Shown piece after piece: positions 1-7,893 of a stretch of DNA of 62,500 nucleotides (its first letter is position 1; each line of letters opens with the position of its first letter). Made by a program: the position numbers and the translations under genes. Below the pieces are notes generated by a model. The model was not told the origin of the DNA, ran no database searches, and was given only the letters and a program-made list of their open reading frames with translations. Source of the stretch: Paenibacillus lycopersici (GTDB lineage: Bacteria; Bacillota; Bacilli; Paenibacillales; Paenibacillaceae); contig NZ_CP048209.1 of the NCBI RefSeq assembly GCF_010119935.1, positions 6,295,001-6,357,500 of the forward strand. Reading direction: 5' to 3'.

Positions 1-54
1 GTGCAGGATAAAACCGCCATGTTCGAGCAGCTCGACGCTTCCGCGGAAGAGTGA
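1..54 (+). CDS. Possible C-terminal end of a plus-strand gene running in from the left
   Basis: The frame open from base 1 reads 17 residues (VQDKTAMFEQLDASAEE) and stops at TGA 52-54, convergent with kbaA. In Bacillus the neighbour beyond kbaA is the polysaccharide deacetylase gene pdaB, but too little is visible to name this one. It could equally be non-coding, because a short open frame at a window edge is expected by chance. Confidence 0.25.
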   Translation: MQDKTAMFEQLDASAEE

Positions 55-71
55 TGCGCGATGTGCCCTTA

Positions 72-92
72 AATGAATCGCAAGGCTTCATT
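72..92 (-). terminator. Weak hairpin at the 3' end of kbaA
   Basis: AATGAA pairs with TTCATT around a 9-nt loop and overlaps the kbaA stop codon. There is no convincing U-tract, so this is at best a weak terminator or 3' stabilising hairpin. Confidence 0.25.
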
Positions 93-723
93 AAGCGACC
101 GGTTTCGCATTGGACGACGATGCGGAGCCGGTCGTTTGTTCTTTGCGCAGCAGCCGGTGCAGCCACATGATCTGATAGGCGTTGCAGGCAAACATCGGGA
201 TGATCATGAAGGTCATGGAATACACGTTGCTTTGAAGGCTTTGCCAAGCCTCGAGCAGCGTCACGACGATCAGCAGGAACATGGTCGGGATGAATGCGCT
301 GTTGTTGGTCTGCTTGGCCTTGACGTACGAAACGCCCCACGATGCCGCCAGAAGCGCAAGCGGCAGCACCCAGAAGATCCAGTTATTCCCCAGCGTCGTT
401 CGATTATCGTACAGCATGTATCCGACGCCGCCAAGCGCGAACAACGTCGTGTAAGCCTGCAGCGCGTTCCACAGATAACCTTTGCGCAATACGCTCAGTG
501 CGATGTAGTTCAGCGTCAGGTACGAGAAAAAGCCCATTTGGCTAAAGGCGCCGAACAAAAGCCCGACCAGCACCATCGTGAGCAGATTGAATCCCGTCGC
601 TTTCAAGCCGAGTATGCCGAAATCCGGATCGATCCATTGCATCAGGGTACCGACGACAGCGGAAATGACGCCGCCAACGGCCATCGTGCTCCAAAATAAG
701 AAAAACCATTTGCGTAAGTTCAC
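91..723 (-). CDS. kbaA: KinB-signalling pathway activation protein KbaA
   Basis: This is a polytopic membrane protein of 210 residues with about six hydrophobic helices and a short charged, Ser/Ala-rich cytoplasmic tail. In B. subtilis KbaA is needed for signalling through the sensor kinase KinB, which feeds the Spo0 phosphorelay at the onset of sporulation. Both the sequence (NLRKWFFLFWS at the N-terminus) and the salA-gerD-kbaA neighbourhood match that family. I chose the GTG at 723 as start because GGAG lies 8 nt upstream; an ATG two codons earlier (729) is only about 2 nt from that SD. The gene is divergent from gerD. The assignment is by family resemblance and synteny; the biochemical activity of KbaA is not defined. 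Confidence 0.85.
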   Translation of the reverse strand: MNLRKWFFLFWSTMAVGGVISAVVGTLMQWIDPDFGILGLKATGFNLLTMVLVGLLFGAFSQMGFFSYLTLNYIALSVLRKGYLWNALQAYTTLFALGGVGYMLYDNRTTLGNNWIFWVLPLALLAASWGVSYVKAKQTNNSAFIPTMFLLIVVTLLEAWQSLQSNVYSMTFMIIPMFACNAYQIMWLHRLLRKEQTTGSASSSNAKPVA

Positions 724-857
724 GATCATGTCTCCTAATCGTTATTAATTGCTGCCCGTACAGCGGCCAATGAAGGCCTTCCTTGCCAATGAAACATCGG
801 CGCTGCTAATTCCCTTCCATTTTACCATGTCAATTGCAAAAAGCTACGCCGAGTCCA

Positions 858-887
858 TGATAATCCGTTGAACAATGTCGCATACTA
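858..887 (+). promoter_or_regulatory. Possible sigma-G-type promoter of gerD
   Basis: CATACTA at 881-887 fits the sigma-G/F -10 pattern CATnnTA, about 45 nt before the gerD start. The element 17 nt upstream (TGATAA, 858-863) matches the -35 consensus poorly. gerD is forespore-expressed in B. subtilis, which is the main reason to consider this site. Confidence 0.3.
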
Positions 888-931
888 CACCCAGGACAAT
901 GTCGTTAATGCCAGAAGGGAGACAGGACATC

Positions 932-1624
932 ATGCTCAAACGTTTCAGATGGGTGGGTGCCGCACTAATTATTTCCTCCGTGCTTTCAAGCTGTGGATCC
1001 GAACCATCCAGTGCAGCCAGTGAGCCTATGAGCTATAAAGACATGAAGTCGATGGTTATCGACATCTTGAAGACGGAAGACGCGCAAAAAGCGCTGCAGG
1101 AATCGGCCATCTCTTCAACCGGTAACAACGGTGCGACCTCCAAGCTTCTCTCGGTACAGGATCAGGAGCAAGTGCGGCTGGCGGTCAAGGAAACGCTGGT
1201 CTCGCCGGAATATAACAAAGTCATCGAGAAGCTGATGACCGATCCCCGGTTCGCCGGCGAGTTCTCGCAAGCGGTCAATAAACAAAACAAGCAGATCCAC
1301 AAGGACTTGTTAAAGGATCCGACGTACCAGCAGGACATGATCAAAGCGATGAAGAGTCCAGAGATGGATAAAATGATCCTTGACGTCCTGCAGAGTACCC
1401 AGTACCGCAAGCAAGTGATGACCATCATGCAGGAATCGATGCAAAGCCCGCTCTTCCGGCTGGAGATTCTTGATTTGATGAAGAAGGCCGTTCAGGAAGA
1501 GCTGAAACCGAAGCCGGACGAAAAAGTGACGAAGTCCAAGGAAGGCGAGCAAGGCGGCGGCGAAGGCGAAGGCAGCGGCGGAGATCAAAACGACAGCGGC
1601 ATGGGCGAGCAAGGCGGCGGTTGA
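932..1624 (+). CDS. gerD: Spore germination lipoprotein GerD
   Basis: The 230-residue product begins with a lipoprotein signal peptide: basic MLKRFR, a hydrophobic stretch, then lipobox LSSC with Cys21 as the lipidation site. The middle is an alpha-helical repeat-like region with recurring 'P-x-Y/F-x-x-x-[IV]-x-x-[LM]' segments typical of GerD. The last 35 residues are a Gly/Glu/Lys-rich, probably disordered tail. In Bacillus, GerD sits on the spore inner membrane and organises the nutrient germinant receptors into the germinosome cluster. The start at 932 follows a GGGAG site about 10 nt upstream and puts the signal peptide at the N-terminus; longer in-frame starts would bury it. It is one of only two convincing complete plus-strand genes in the window, and it lies between the minus-strand kbaA and salA. 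Confidence 0.9.
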   Translation: MLKRFRWVGAALIISSVLSSCGSEPSSAASEPMSYKDMKSMVIDILKTEDAQKALQESAISSTGNNGATSKLLSVQDQEQVRLAVKETLVSPEYNKVIEKLMTDPRFAGEFSQAVNKQNKQIHKDLLKDPTYQQDMIKAMKSPEMDKMILDVLQSTQYRKQVMTIMQESMQSPLFRLEILDLMKKAVQEELKPKPDEKVTKSKEGEQGGGEGEGSGGDQNDSGMGEQGGG

Positions 1625-1656
1625 TTCGCATGCGTTGACACATCGTAAAGAACATT

Positions 1657-1695
1657 AAAAGGCCAACATCCCCCGTGGAGCGATGTTGGCCTTTT
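1657..1695. terminator. Bidirectional terminator between gerD and salA
   Basis: A 14-bp arm (1657-1670, AAAAGGCCAACATC) pairs with its perfect complement after an 11-nt loop. A T-run flanks the hairpin on each strand, so it can end both the gerD transcript and the convergent salA transcript. Confidence 0.85.
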
Positions 1696-1801
1696 GCATG
1701 TCGCCGTTGACGTTGACGACAGCGGCGCAGACGTAAGCAACGGTGCAGTTAAGGACAATGGTGCAGCTGCTGCTTGGCTTGCCGGACGGCGATGACGCCG
1801 A

Positions 1802-2917
1802 TCAGGCTTCGCACTTGCCGATGACGCTCTCGGCGATTTCCAGGTAGAGCTTGCCTGTGTCGGTATCTTCCTTGTACACCGACGGCGCGAAATCCGGCTC
1901 CGATATGTGGTTGTCCGGCGCGCCGAGCGGGATCTGGGCCAGCAGCTCGCTGTTCAGCGATTCCGCAAGCCTTGCTCCGCCTCCGCGTCCGAACACATAT
2001 TCCTGCTCGCCGCTCTTGCTGACGTAATACGACATGTTCTCGATGATGCCGAGAATTTCATGCTCGGTCTTGATCGCCATCGCGCCGGCGCGCGCCGCTA
2101 CGAAAGCCGCCGTCGCATGCGGCGTGGTGACGATGATTTCCTTGCTATGCGGAATGAGCTGATGCACGTCGAGCGCGACATCGCCCGTTCCCGGCGGCAA
2201 GTCGAGCAGCATATAGTCCAGCTCGCCCCATTCAATCTCGGCGAAGAAATTCCGCAGCATCTTGCCGAGCATCGGGCCGCGCCATACGATCGGCGCGTTG
2301 TCTTCGACGAAGAAGCCCATGGACATGACGCGTACGCCGAATTTCTCGATGGGGATGACCCGCTCGTTCACGATTTGCGGGCGGTCTTCGATCCCCATCA
2401 TATCCGGTACGCTGAAGCCGTAGATGTCGGCGTCGATAATGCCGACGCGTTTGCCCTTGCGGGCCAAGGCGACCGCGAGATTCACGGTCACCGTGGACTT
2501 GCCGACGCCGCCCTTGCCGCTGGCGACGGCGATGAACTGCACCCCGCTGCCCGCGCTCAGCAGCGGGTGCGCCTCGAGCCCGGCCCCGTGACCGCGTACG
2601 GGGCCTTGGCCCTTCTGCGGCGGCGCAGCCTGCTCCGCGCCGCCGGCAGCGCCTGCGGCGCGCGCGGCGCCCTGCGCGCCCGCCGCAGCGGCCTCGCCAG
2701 CCCGAAACCGGCAGTGCACGGTTTCGGCGCCGGCCGCGGCCAGCGCTTCGCGCAGCGCAGCCTCAAGCGCGCGCTCCGCGCTCGCGGCCGCACCGATGAC
2801 CGTCAACGAAACGTTACGGTCCTTAACGACAACATCGCGGAAGGTAATTGTCCCTTCCGCGTTATATGCGGCCGCCGCTGACTCGGCGGCCTTCAATGCT
2901 TCCTCGCGGGTAATCAT
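1802..2917 (-). CDS. salA: Mrp/NBP35-family P-loop ATPase SalA
   Basis: This 371-residue protein has three parts: an N-terminal MIP18/DUF59-like domain (about 1-70), an Ala/Gly-rich linker (about 74-125), and an Mrp ATPase domain with deviant Walker A SGKGGVGKST (133-142) followed by a DADIYG motif. Bacterial Mrp proteins act in iron-sulfur cluster handling. B. subtilis SalA is also known as a repressor of scoC affecting protease expression. The C-terminal CxxC cluster ligands of canonical Mrp are missing here; the ENMSYYVSKSGEQEYVFG region carries no cysteines, as in SalA. The linker DNA (about 2560-2790) is far richer in GC than the rest of the gene. The start is an ATG with GAGGAG about 10 nt upstream, and the gene has its own sigma-A-like promoter. 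Confidence 0.88.
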   Translation of the reverse strand: MITREEALKAAESAAAAYNAEGTITFRDVVVKDRNVSLTVIGAAASAERALEAALREALAAAGAETVHCRFRAGEAAAAGAQGAARAAGAAGGAEQAAPPQKGQGPVRGHGAGLEAHPLLSAGSGVQFIAVASGKGGVGKSTVTVNLAVALARKGKRVGIIDADIYGFSVPDMMGIEDRPQIVNERVIPIEKFGVRVMSMGFFVEDNAPIVWRGPMLGKMLRNFFAEIEWGELDYMLLDLPPGTGDVALDVHQLIPHSKEIIVTTPHATAAFVAARAGAMAIKTEHEILGIIENMSYYVSKSGEQEYVFGRGGGARLAESLNSELLAQIPLGAPDNHISEPDFAPSVYKEDTDTGKLYLEIAESVIGKCEA

Positions 2918-2959
2918 GTTCGGTTCTCTCCTCTGTCCGTTGGGATTGACTCCCCCCGA

Positions 2960-2988
2960 TTATACCAATACGGCGGAGCCGTTCCAAG
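2960..2988 (-). promoter_or_regulatory. Sigma-A-type promoter of salA
   Basis: On the minus strand TTGGAA (2983-2988) and a perfect TATAAT (2960-2965) are separated by 17 nt, about 45 nt upstream of the salA start codon. Confidence 0.75.
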
Positions 2989-3063
2989 CGGCGTTGCGGT
3001 ACGCGCGGATATATGCGGCCATCCCTGCGCGGCGGATCCGGCTTCCGGCCGCCGGTTTAACCA

Positions 3064-3843
3064 TCAGCTTCCGGTCTTCCCGGTATTGCCCGTCCCCCAC
3101 TTCTCCCCGGCCGTAAACCGCAGCACGCCCTGATAGATCGAAGCGGCCACCTTCTTCTGGTACGCCGCATCGCCGAGGCGCGTCGCTTCGCCCGGGTTCG
3201 ATAAGAAGCCTACTTCGACGAGCGCGCTCGGCACCTCGTCCATCGCTTTCAACAAATAAACGGTGTTCACCGTCGAGGCCAGCCGCTCCGTATTGCCCAG
3301 ATTACGGCGGATCTCGTCTTGGATGAGCGACGCCAGAACGGCGTTCTCCGGCAGATTCGGGTAGAAGAACGTCTGCGCTCCCGACCATTTCGGCGAAGGA
3401 ATGCTGTTCATATGGATGCTGAGCAGCAGCGAGGCATGCTTGTCTTTGACGAATTGCGCCCGTTTCACCAAATCCTGCGTCTTGCGCTTGCTGATCTTGG
3501 ACGTCCCTTCGTCCGCGAGATCGTAATCCCCTTCACGCGTCATGATCACGATCGCGCCCGCTTGCTGCAGGAAATCCCGGAGCTGCAGCGCAATCGCCAA
3601 ATTCAAGTCCTTCTCGACCAGCCCCTGCTTGCTGACCGCCCCGCCGTCCACGCCCCCGTGTCCGGCGTCGATGGCAATCGTCTTGCCGGAAAGCGGCAGC
3701 GTCCAATAGGTCCACGTCCGCGATGCCGGCACCTCCTGCGTCAGCAGCAGCACCGTCAGCATCACGGCCGCGACGCCTAACCCGACCCGCACCGCGCCCC
3801 GGTATGTAATCCACACGACAAACCGTTTCCGAACTCCGCGCAT
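3064..3843 (-). CDS. cwlD: Germination-specific N-acetylmuramoyl-L-alanine amidase CwlD
   Basis: The 259-residue product has an N-terminal signal anchor (about residues 15-40) and an Amidase_3 domain with the expected zinc ligands in order: His in IDAGHGG, Glu in LVEKDLN, and His in SIHMNS, with the catalytic Glu in LVEVGFLSN. CwlD removes the peptide side chain from muramic acid so that muramic-delta-lactam can form in spore cortex peptidoglycan, a requirement for cortex lysis on germination. The ATG at 3843 was chosen because GGGGTGG lies 8 nt upstream; an ATG eight codons earlier has no SD. The gene follows sat and precedes salA, as in the cwlD-salA pair of Bacillus. Confidence 0.9.
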   Translation of the reverse strand: MRGVRKRFVVWITYRGAVRVGLGVAAVMLTVLLLTQEVPASRTWTYWTLPLSGKTIAIDAGHGGVDGGAVSKQGLVEKDLNLAIALQLRDFLQQAGAIVIMTREGDYDLADEGTSKISKRKTQDLVKRAQFVKDKHASLLLSIHMNSIPSPKWSGAQTFFYPNLPENAVLASLIQDEIRRNLGNTERLASTVNTVYLLKAMDEVPSALVEVGFLSNPGEATRLGDAAYQKKVAASIYQGVLRFTAGEKWGTGNTGKTGS

Positions 3844-3965
3844 GCAAAAAGCCACCCCTATCTCCATCGGATGATTCGTGCAGGAGGCTGTCCTGCGTTC
3901 TTTATCATCTTATGGGACGAGGCGGCCACTTATGCGGACATCCCTGGATTAATGTGAAGCCTTGC

Positions 3966-5129
3966 TTATACGGGCTGGCCGGACATGCCTTCGATCAGAA
4001 TCTTCGCCACTTCCGGACGCGAGAACTCCGGCGGCGGGCAGACGCCGTCGCGCAGCAGCGCGCGCACTTTCGTACCGGACAGCGTCAGATGGTCCGCTTT
4101 ATCATGCGGGCAGGTTTTGCTGGATGCCATGTTCCCGCATTTCGTGCAGAAGAAGCTGTGCTCGAAGAACAGCGGCGTAATGCCGAGGTCTTCCGCCGGG
4201 AACGAACGAAGCAGCTCCTGCGCCTCGTACGTGCCGTAGTAGTCGCCTACGCCGGCATGGTCGCGGCCGACGATGAAATGCGTGCAGCCGTAGTTTTTGC
4301 GAACCATCGCATGGAAAATCGCTTCACGAGGGCCTGCATAGCGCATGGCGGCCGGGAACACGCCCAGGAACGTGCGGTCGGCCGGATAGTAGTTCTCCAG
4401 CAGGGCGATATAGCTCTTCATCCGAACATTGGCAGGCACGTCATCGGATTTCGTCTCGCCGACGAGCGGGTTCAGGAACAGCGCATCGACGATTTCCATG
4501 GCGCATTTCTGAATGTACTCATGCGCGCGGTGAACCGGGTTACGCGTCTGGAAGCCGACGACCGTCTTCCAGCCCTTCTCCGCGAAAATCCGTCTCGTCT
4601 CCGCAGGATCGAAATAGAACTCGTTGAACTTCTCCGGCACCGGGCGATTCAGCACCGTGATCGCGCCGCCGACATACGTCGACGGACGGCTGTAGAGCTT
4701 CGCCACGCCAGGGTGTTCCGCATCGGCTGTTTTAAAGACGTTTACCGCTTCATGCTTCTGGTCGACGCTGTAGATGCTATCGATATCGATCACGGCGTAC
4801 ACGATGCCGTCTTCGCCGACGAGCGCCGCGCGTTGGCCGGCGGACAGCTCGGCGGCCTTCGCCTCTTCGACCGCGAGCGTGATCGGAATGCTCCATACCG
4901 TGCCGTCCGCGAGACGCATGCGTTCTACGACCGAACGGTAATCCGCTTCGTTCAAGAACCCGGTAAGCGGCGAGAACGCGCCTACGCCGATCAAATCCAG
5001 GTCCGAGATGGTCCAGTTGTTGACGATAATCGAAGTCAGGGACGTTGCTTCTGCTAACAATGCTTCACGTTCAGATCCAGCGGCGATTCGGTTAACGAGT
5101 ACGCCGCCATGCGGCTTAATGCTGCTCAT
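3966..5129 (-). CDS. sat: Sulfate adenylyltransferase (ATP sulfurylase)
   Basis: This 387-residue cytoplasmic enzyme forms adenosine 5'-phosphosulfate (APS) from ATP and sulfate, the first step of sulfate assimilation. The family signatures QTRNPVHRAHEY and GRDHAGVGDYYG are intact, together with the late CTKCGNMASSKTCPH zinc-site-like segment and GTKVRALLRDG near the C-terminus. The ATG at 5129 is taken as start because the family begins near SSIKPHGG; an in-frame TTG three codons upstream lies only 3 nt from the GGAGG site, whereas the ATG is 12 nt from it. The gene follows cysH by 36 nt and shares its promoter. No APS kinase gene is present next to it. Confidence 0.95.
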   Translation of the reverse strand: MSSIKPHGGVLVNRIAAGSEREALLAEATSLTSIIVNNWTISDLDLIGVGAFSPLTGFLNEADYRSVVERMRLADGTVWSIPITLAVEEAKAAELSAGQRAALVGEDGIVYAVIDIDSIYSVDQKHEAVNVFKTADAEHPGVAKLYSRPSTYVGGAITVLNRPVPEKFNEFYFDPAETRRIFAEKGWKTVVGFQTRNPVHRAHEYIQKCAMEIVDALFLNPLVGETKSDDVPANVRMKSYIALLENYYPADRTFLGVFPAAMRYAGPREAIFHAMVRKNYGCTHFIVGRDHAGVGDYYGTYEAQELLRSFPAEDLGITPLFFEHSFFCTKCGNMASSKTCPHDKADHLTLSGTKVRALLRDGVCPPPEFSRPEVAKILIEGMSGQPV

Positions 5130-5165
5130 GTTATGCAAGTGCCTCCTAAAGTGTATTTCAATGTC

Positions 5166-5858
5166 TTATTTATGCAAACCGCATTCCGTCTTCTCTTGGC
5201 CGGACCAACGTCCGGCGCGCGGGTCTTCGCCAGGCATGACTTGACGTGTGCAGTATTCGCAGCCGATGCTTGGGTAGTTATTGTCATGGAGCGGATTGTA
5301 GAACACGTTGTTCTCGCGGATGTAGTTCCATACGTCCTCGGACGTCCAATCCGCGATCGGATTGAACTTGACCAAGCCGAACTTCGTGTCATACTCGATC
5401 TTCTTCGCATTCGCGCGCGTAGGCGCCTGGTCGCGGCGGATGCCGGTAATCCAAGCTTCGTACTTGGACAAGATTTGCGTCAGCGGATTTACTTTACGGA
5501 TGTTGCAGCATTCGTTGGCATTGGTCTTCCACAGCTCTTCGCCATATTGCGCGGCTTGTTCTTCCGGCGTAATCGCCGGCTTCACCTGCACGAACTCCAA
5601 CCCGTAAATTTCGGCCATGCGATCGCGCGTTTCATACGTTTCTTTAAAGTGAAAGTCCGTATCCAGGTAGAAAATATCCGTCTTCGGACTGATCTTCTGC
5701 AGCATATCGACAAGCACGACATCTTCCGCGCCAAAACTGCAAGCGAACGTAATGTTCGGGAACGTTTCTACGGCGAATTTCAAAATCTCCTGCGGGGTTG
5801 CGGTTTCCAGTTCCACCGCCTTCTGCGTAATCAACGCTTCTTTCTCAAAAAGGTTCAT
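5166..5858 (-). CDS. cysH: Adenylyl-sulfate (APS) reductase, 4Fe-4S type
   Basis: This is a 230-residue member of the PAPS/APS reductase family that reduces activated sulfate to sulfite with thioredoxin. The paired-cysteine motifs Cys117-Cys118 and Cys200-x2-Cys203 are present. They ligate a [4Fe-4S] cluster and mark the APS-using subgroup rather than the cluster-free PAPS-only enzymes. The catalytic cysteine is Cys226 in ECGLHK at the C-terminus. SFGAEDVVLVDM (41-52) forms the PP-loop-like nucleotide site. GGAGGG precedes the ATG by about 8 nt. The gene forms an operon with sat, and using APS directly explains the absence of an APS kinase gene beside it. Substrate preference is inferred from the motif and could include PAPS. 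Confidence 0.93.
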   Translation of the reverse strand: MNLFEKEALITQKAVELETATPQEILKFAVETFPNITFACSFGAEDVVLVDMLQKISPKTDIFYLDTDFHFKETYETRDRMAEIYGLEFVQVKPAITPEEQAAQYGEELWKTNANECCNIRKVNPLTQILSKYEAWITGIRRDQAPTRANAKKIEYDTKFGLVKFNPIADWTSEDVWNYIRENNVFYNPLHDNNYPSIGCEYCTRQVMPGEDPRAGRWSGQEKTECGLHK

Positions 5859-5906
5859 GGTTGAGTCCCTCCGTTTGCGAATTCCTAGTAAATCAATCTA
5901 CATTAA

Positions 5907-5935
5907 ATTATACGTCCAATGGTCATAATGTTCAA
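5907..5935 (-). promoter_or_regulatory. Sigma-A-type promoter of cysH-sat
   Basis: TTGAAC (5930-5935) and a perfect TATAAT (5907-5912) are separated by 17 nt, giving a 5' UTR of about 40 nt for cysH. No S-box or T-box leader fits in that space, so sulfur control, if any, would have to be at the DNA level. Confidence 0.8.
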
Positions 5936-5960
5936 TGACTGAAATCAGCCAAAAAAATAA

Positions 5961-5995
5961 AAAAAATGCCTTCCCCGTAAACAGGGAAGACATTC
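5961..5995 (-). terminator. Intrinsic terminator after rpsI
   Basis: On the minus strand TGTCTTCCC pairs with GGGGAAGGCA around a short loop and is followed by eight Ts and a second T-run. It closes the rplM-rpsI transcript. Confidence 0.9.
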
Positions 5996-6005
5996 GGTGC
6001 GATAA

Positions 6006-6398
6006 TTAACGTTTCGAGAATTGTGGCGCGCGACGAGCGGCTTTCAAGCCGTACTTCTTACGCTCTTTCATCCGTGGGTCACGCGTCAGGAAGCCAGCGC
6101 GTTTCAGGGATGGACGGAATTCCGGATCTGCTTTCAACAGCGCACGGGAAATGCCGTGACGGATTGCACCCGCTTGGCCGGAAATACCGCCGCCATGCGC
6201 AATAACCAGAACATCGTATTTGCCTGCTGTTTCAGTCAGAGCAAGCGGTTGTTTAACGATCAGCTTCAGTGTTTCCAAACCGAAGTATTCATTCAGGTCG
6301 CGTTTGTTAATAATGATTCGTCCTTCACCCGGCACGAGACGTACACGTGCTACAGAGTGTTTACGACGACCGGTTCCATAGTATTGAACTTGTGCCAT
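6006..6398 (-). CDS. rpsI: 30S ribosomal protein S9
   Basis: The product is 130 residues, the standard bacterial S9 length, with the N-terminal YYGTGRRKHSVARVRL motif and the conserved basic C-terminus ending PQFSKR. The terminal Lys-Arg pair reaches toward the P-site tRNA anticodon in the 30S subunit. The gene follows rplM by 19 nt, the universal bacterial L13-S9 pair, and ends at a strong terminator. GGGAGG stands about 9 nt before the ATG. Confidence 0.98.
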   Translation of the reverse strand: MAQVQYYGTGRRKHSVARVRLVPGEGRIIINKRDLNEYFGLETLKLIVKQPLALTETAGKYDVLVIAHGGGISGQAGAIRHGISRALLKADPEFRPSLKRAGFLTRDPRMKERKKYGLKAARRAPQFSKR

Positions 6399-6417
6399 GA
6401 AACTGTCCTCCCTCTAT

Positions 6418-6855
6418 TTACCCGCGAAGTTCGTAAACTTCTGGATTTTGTGCTTGATGTGGATGTTCTGCGCCGGCATACACTTTCAATTTCATCTTCA
6501 TTTTGTCGCCCAGACGGTTCTTCGGCAGCATGCCGTAGATCGCTTGCTCCAAAACTTGCTCCGGTTTGTTCTTGATCATGTCTTGTGCCGGAGTCACTTT
6601 CAAACCGCCGGAGTACATGGAGTGACGGTAGTACATTTTGTTTTGCAGCTTCTTACCCGTCAGGTGGATTTTCTCTGCATTGATGATAACGACGAAATCG
6701 CCAGTATCAACGTGCGGAGTAAATTGTGGTTTGTGTTTGCCGCGGATGATGCTTGCAGCTTCGCTCGCCAGACGGCCGAGGGTTTTGCCTTCAGCGTCGA
6801 TGACGTACCATTTGCGTTCAACTTCATTAGGCTTAGCCATATAGGTAGTGCGCAT
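6418..6855 (-). CDS. rplM: 50S ribosomal protein L13
   Basis: This 145-residue protein carries the L13 signature KWYVIDAEGKTLGRLAS and binds 23S rRNA early in 50S assembly. The ATG at 6855 follows GGAGGATCTCCC, which gives proper SD spacing; an upstream in-frame ATG (6879) has no SD and lies inside the leader. It is the first gene of rplM-rpsI and is preceded by a promoter and an L13-type leader, which suggests autogenous control by L13. Confidence 0.98.
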   Translation of the reverse strand: MRTTYMAKPNEVERKWYVIDAEGKTLGRLASEAASIIRGKHKPQFTPHVDTGDFVVIINAEKIHLTGKKLQNKMYYRHSMYSGGLKVTPAQDMIKNKPEQVLEQAIYGMLPKNRLGDKMKMKLKVYAGAEHPHQAQNPEVYELRG

Positions 6856-6867
6856 GGGAGATCCTCC

Positions 6868-6992
6868 TTCTTCATTCAAACGATCAATTTCATTTATAGC
6901 GTTTCGTTACCGGTCATCCGGTTAAGTTCATTCGTTAGCACTGCTGTTGGCGGCCATTCTTAGTCGGGGCTGTGGGAGAGCCACTAAGAAAG
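6868..6992 (-). promoter_or_regulatory. Ribosomal protein L13 leader (autoregulatory mRNA structure)
   Basis: Between the rplM promoter and start codon lies about 125 nt of structured RNA. An outer stem CTTAGT...ACTAAG encloses GGCTCTCCCACAGCCCC. It is followed by AAGAATGGCCGCC, a run with AACGAATGAACTT, and a CCGGATGACCGG hairpin. The arrangement and several of these motifs resemble the Firmicutes L13 leader family, in which L13 is thought to repress its own mRNA. I matched it from memory, not by a covariance search. Confidence 0.65.
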
Positions 6993-7002
6993 CACAAGTT
7001 AT

Positions 7003-7031
7003 ATTCTACTACATCGACCTAGCAAGTGCAA
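7003..7031 (-). promoter_or_regulatory. Sigma-A-type promoter of rplM-rpsI
   Basis: TTGCAC (7026-7031) and TAGAAT (7003-7008) are separated by 17 nt on the minus strand, just before the structured L13 leader. Confidence 0.75.
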
Positions 7032-7076
7032 GCTAAATCTAAGGTTTCGCTGAGTATTCACGTTGGTAAAATCACG

Positions 7077-7817
7077 TTAATCCTCATACTCCACATCCCA
7101 TAGCATTAAACCATGCGCCATTGCGGTCGGCCCCGCCGCGGTTCGGTCCCGCGCTTCCAGAATCCGTTTGAAATCATCCGGGCTCAGCTTGCCTTCCCCC
7201 ACCCACAACAACGTGCCTACGATGATTCGGACCATGTTATACAGAAACCCGTTGCCCGTCAGGAATATATCCAGCTTGCCTTCCCTTTCCTCGATGCGCG
7301 CATCCAGGATGGTTCGCACATGCGAGGGTTTGGTCGACCGCCGCGATGCAAAGGACGTGAAATCATGCTTCCCCACGACGTGGGCAAGCGCTTCTTTCAT
7401 TTCCTTCAGCCGCAGCGGCATCGGATAATGCAAGCGGTACTTCCGGTCGAAGACGTCGCCGAACTTGCTGGTGTCGATACCGTACCGATACGTTTTGCGT
7501 TTGGCATAATACGACGCATGAAACGATGGGTCCGCTTCATCCGCCTGCAGGACGATAATGTCGTCCGGCAGTCTGGAATTGAGCGCGAGCGCCCACCGGT
7601 CAACCGGTATGGGAGAGGAGGTTTCGAAATTGATGACCTGCCTTCGAGCATGAACGCCGGCATCCGTACGGCCGGAAGCCGTAATGTCGACCTGTTCGCC
7701 CGTCAGCCCCCGTATCGCGTCTTCCAGCACATCCTGCACGGTGTTCCCGATCGGCTGCGTCTGAAATCCATAATACGTCGTTCCGTCATAGCTGATCGCC
7801 ATCCGGATATTCCGCAT
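7077..7817 (-). CDS. truA: tRNA pseudouridine(38-40) synthase TruA
   Basis: The 246-residue product isomerises uridines 38-40 in the anticodon arm of many tRNAs. The catalytic motif ASGRTDAGVHA places the nucleophilic Asp at residue 52, and the N-terminal MAISYDGTTYYGFQ strand and the later NGFLYNMVRIIVGTLL core segment are both intact. AGAGG lies 7 nt before the ATG. In Bacillus truA follows the ecfA1-ecfA2-ecfT transporter genes; here it follows rplQ directly after a structured, non-coding 223-nt spacer. Confidence 0.95.
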   Translation of the reverse strand: MRNIRMAISYDGTTYYGFQTQPIGNTVQDVLEDAIRGLTGEQVDITASGRTDAGVHARRQVINFETSSPIPVDRWALALNSRLPDDIIVLQADEADPSFHASYYAKRKTYRYGIDTSKFGDVFDRKYRLHYPMPLRLKEMKEALAHVVGKHDFTSFASRRSTKPSHVRTILDARIEEREGKLDIFLTGNGFLYNMVRIIVGTLLWVGEGKLSPDDFKRILEARDRTAAGPTAMAHGLMLWDVEYED

Positions 7818-7856
7818 TGTCCTGCCTCTCCCTCCACAAAGCCGATCTCGGGCAAC

Positions 7857-7882
7857 AAAAAAAGGTGGCCGTTAGGTCCACC
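7857..7882 (-). terminator. Terminator-like hairpin just upstream of truA
   Basis: On the minus strand GGTGGACC pairs with GGCCACC (one bulged A) across a 4-nt loop and is followed by seven Ts. It ends about 40 nt before the truA start codon, so it could act as an attenuator in a truA leader or as the final stop for upstream read-through. Confidence 0.65.
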
Positions 7883-7893
7883 CTTTCCGAACA

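Noticed and set aside
7857..7890. AGGGTGGACC upstream of truA as a possible T-box core
   Set aside because: It lacks the base between UGG and ACC, has no stem I or specifier, and truA is not expected to be tRNA-regulated; the resemblance is coincidental.
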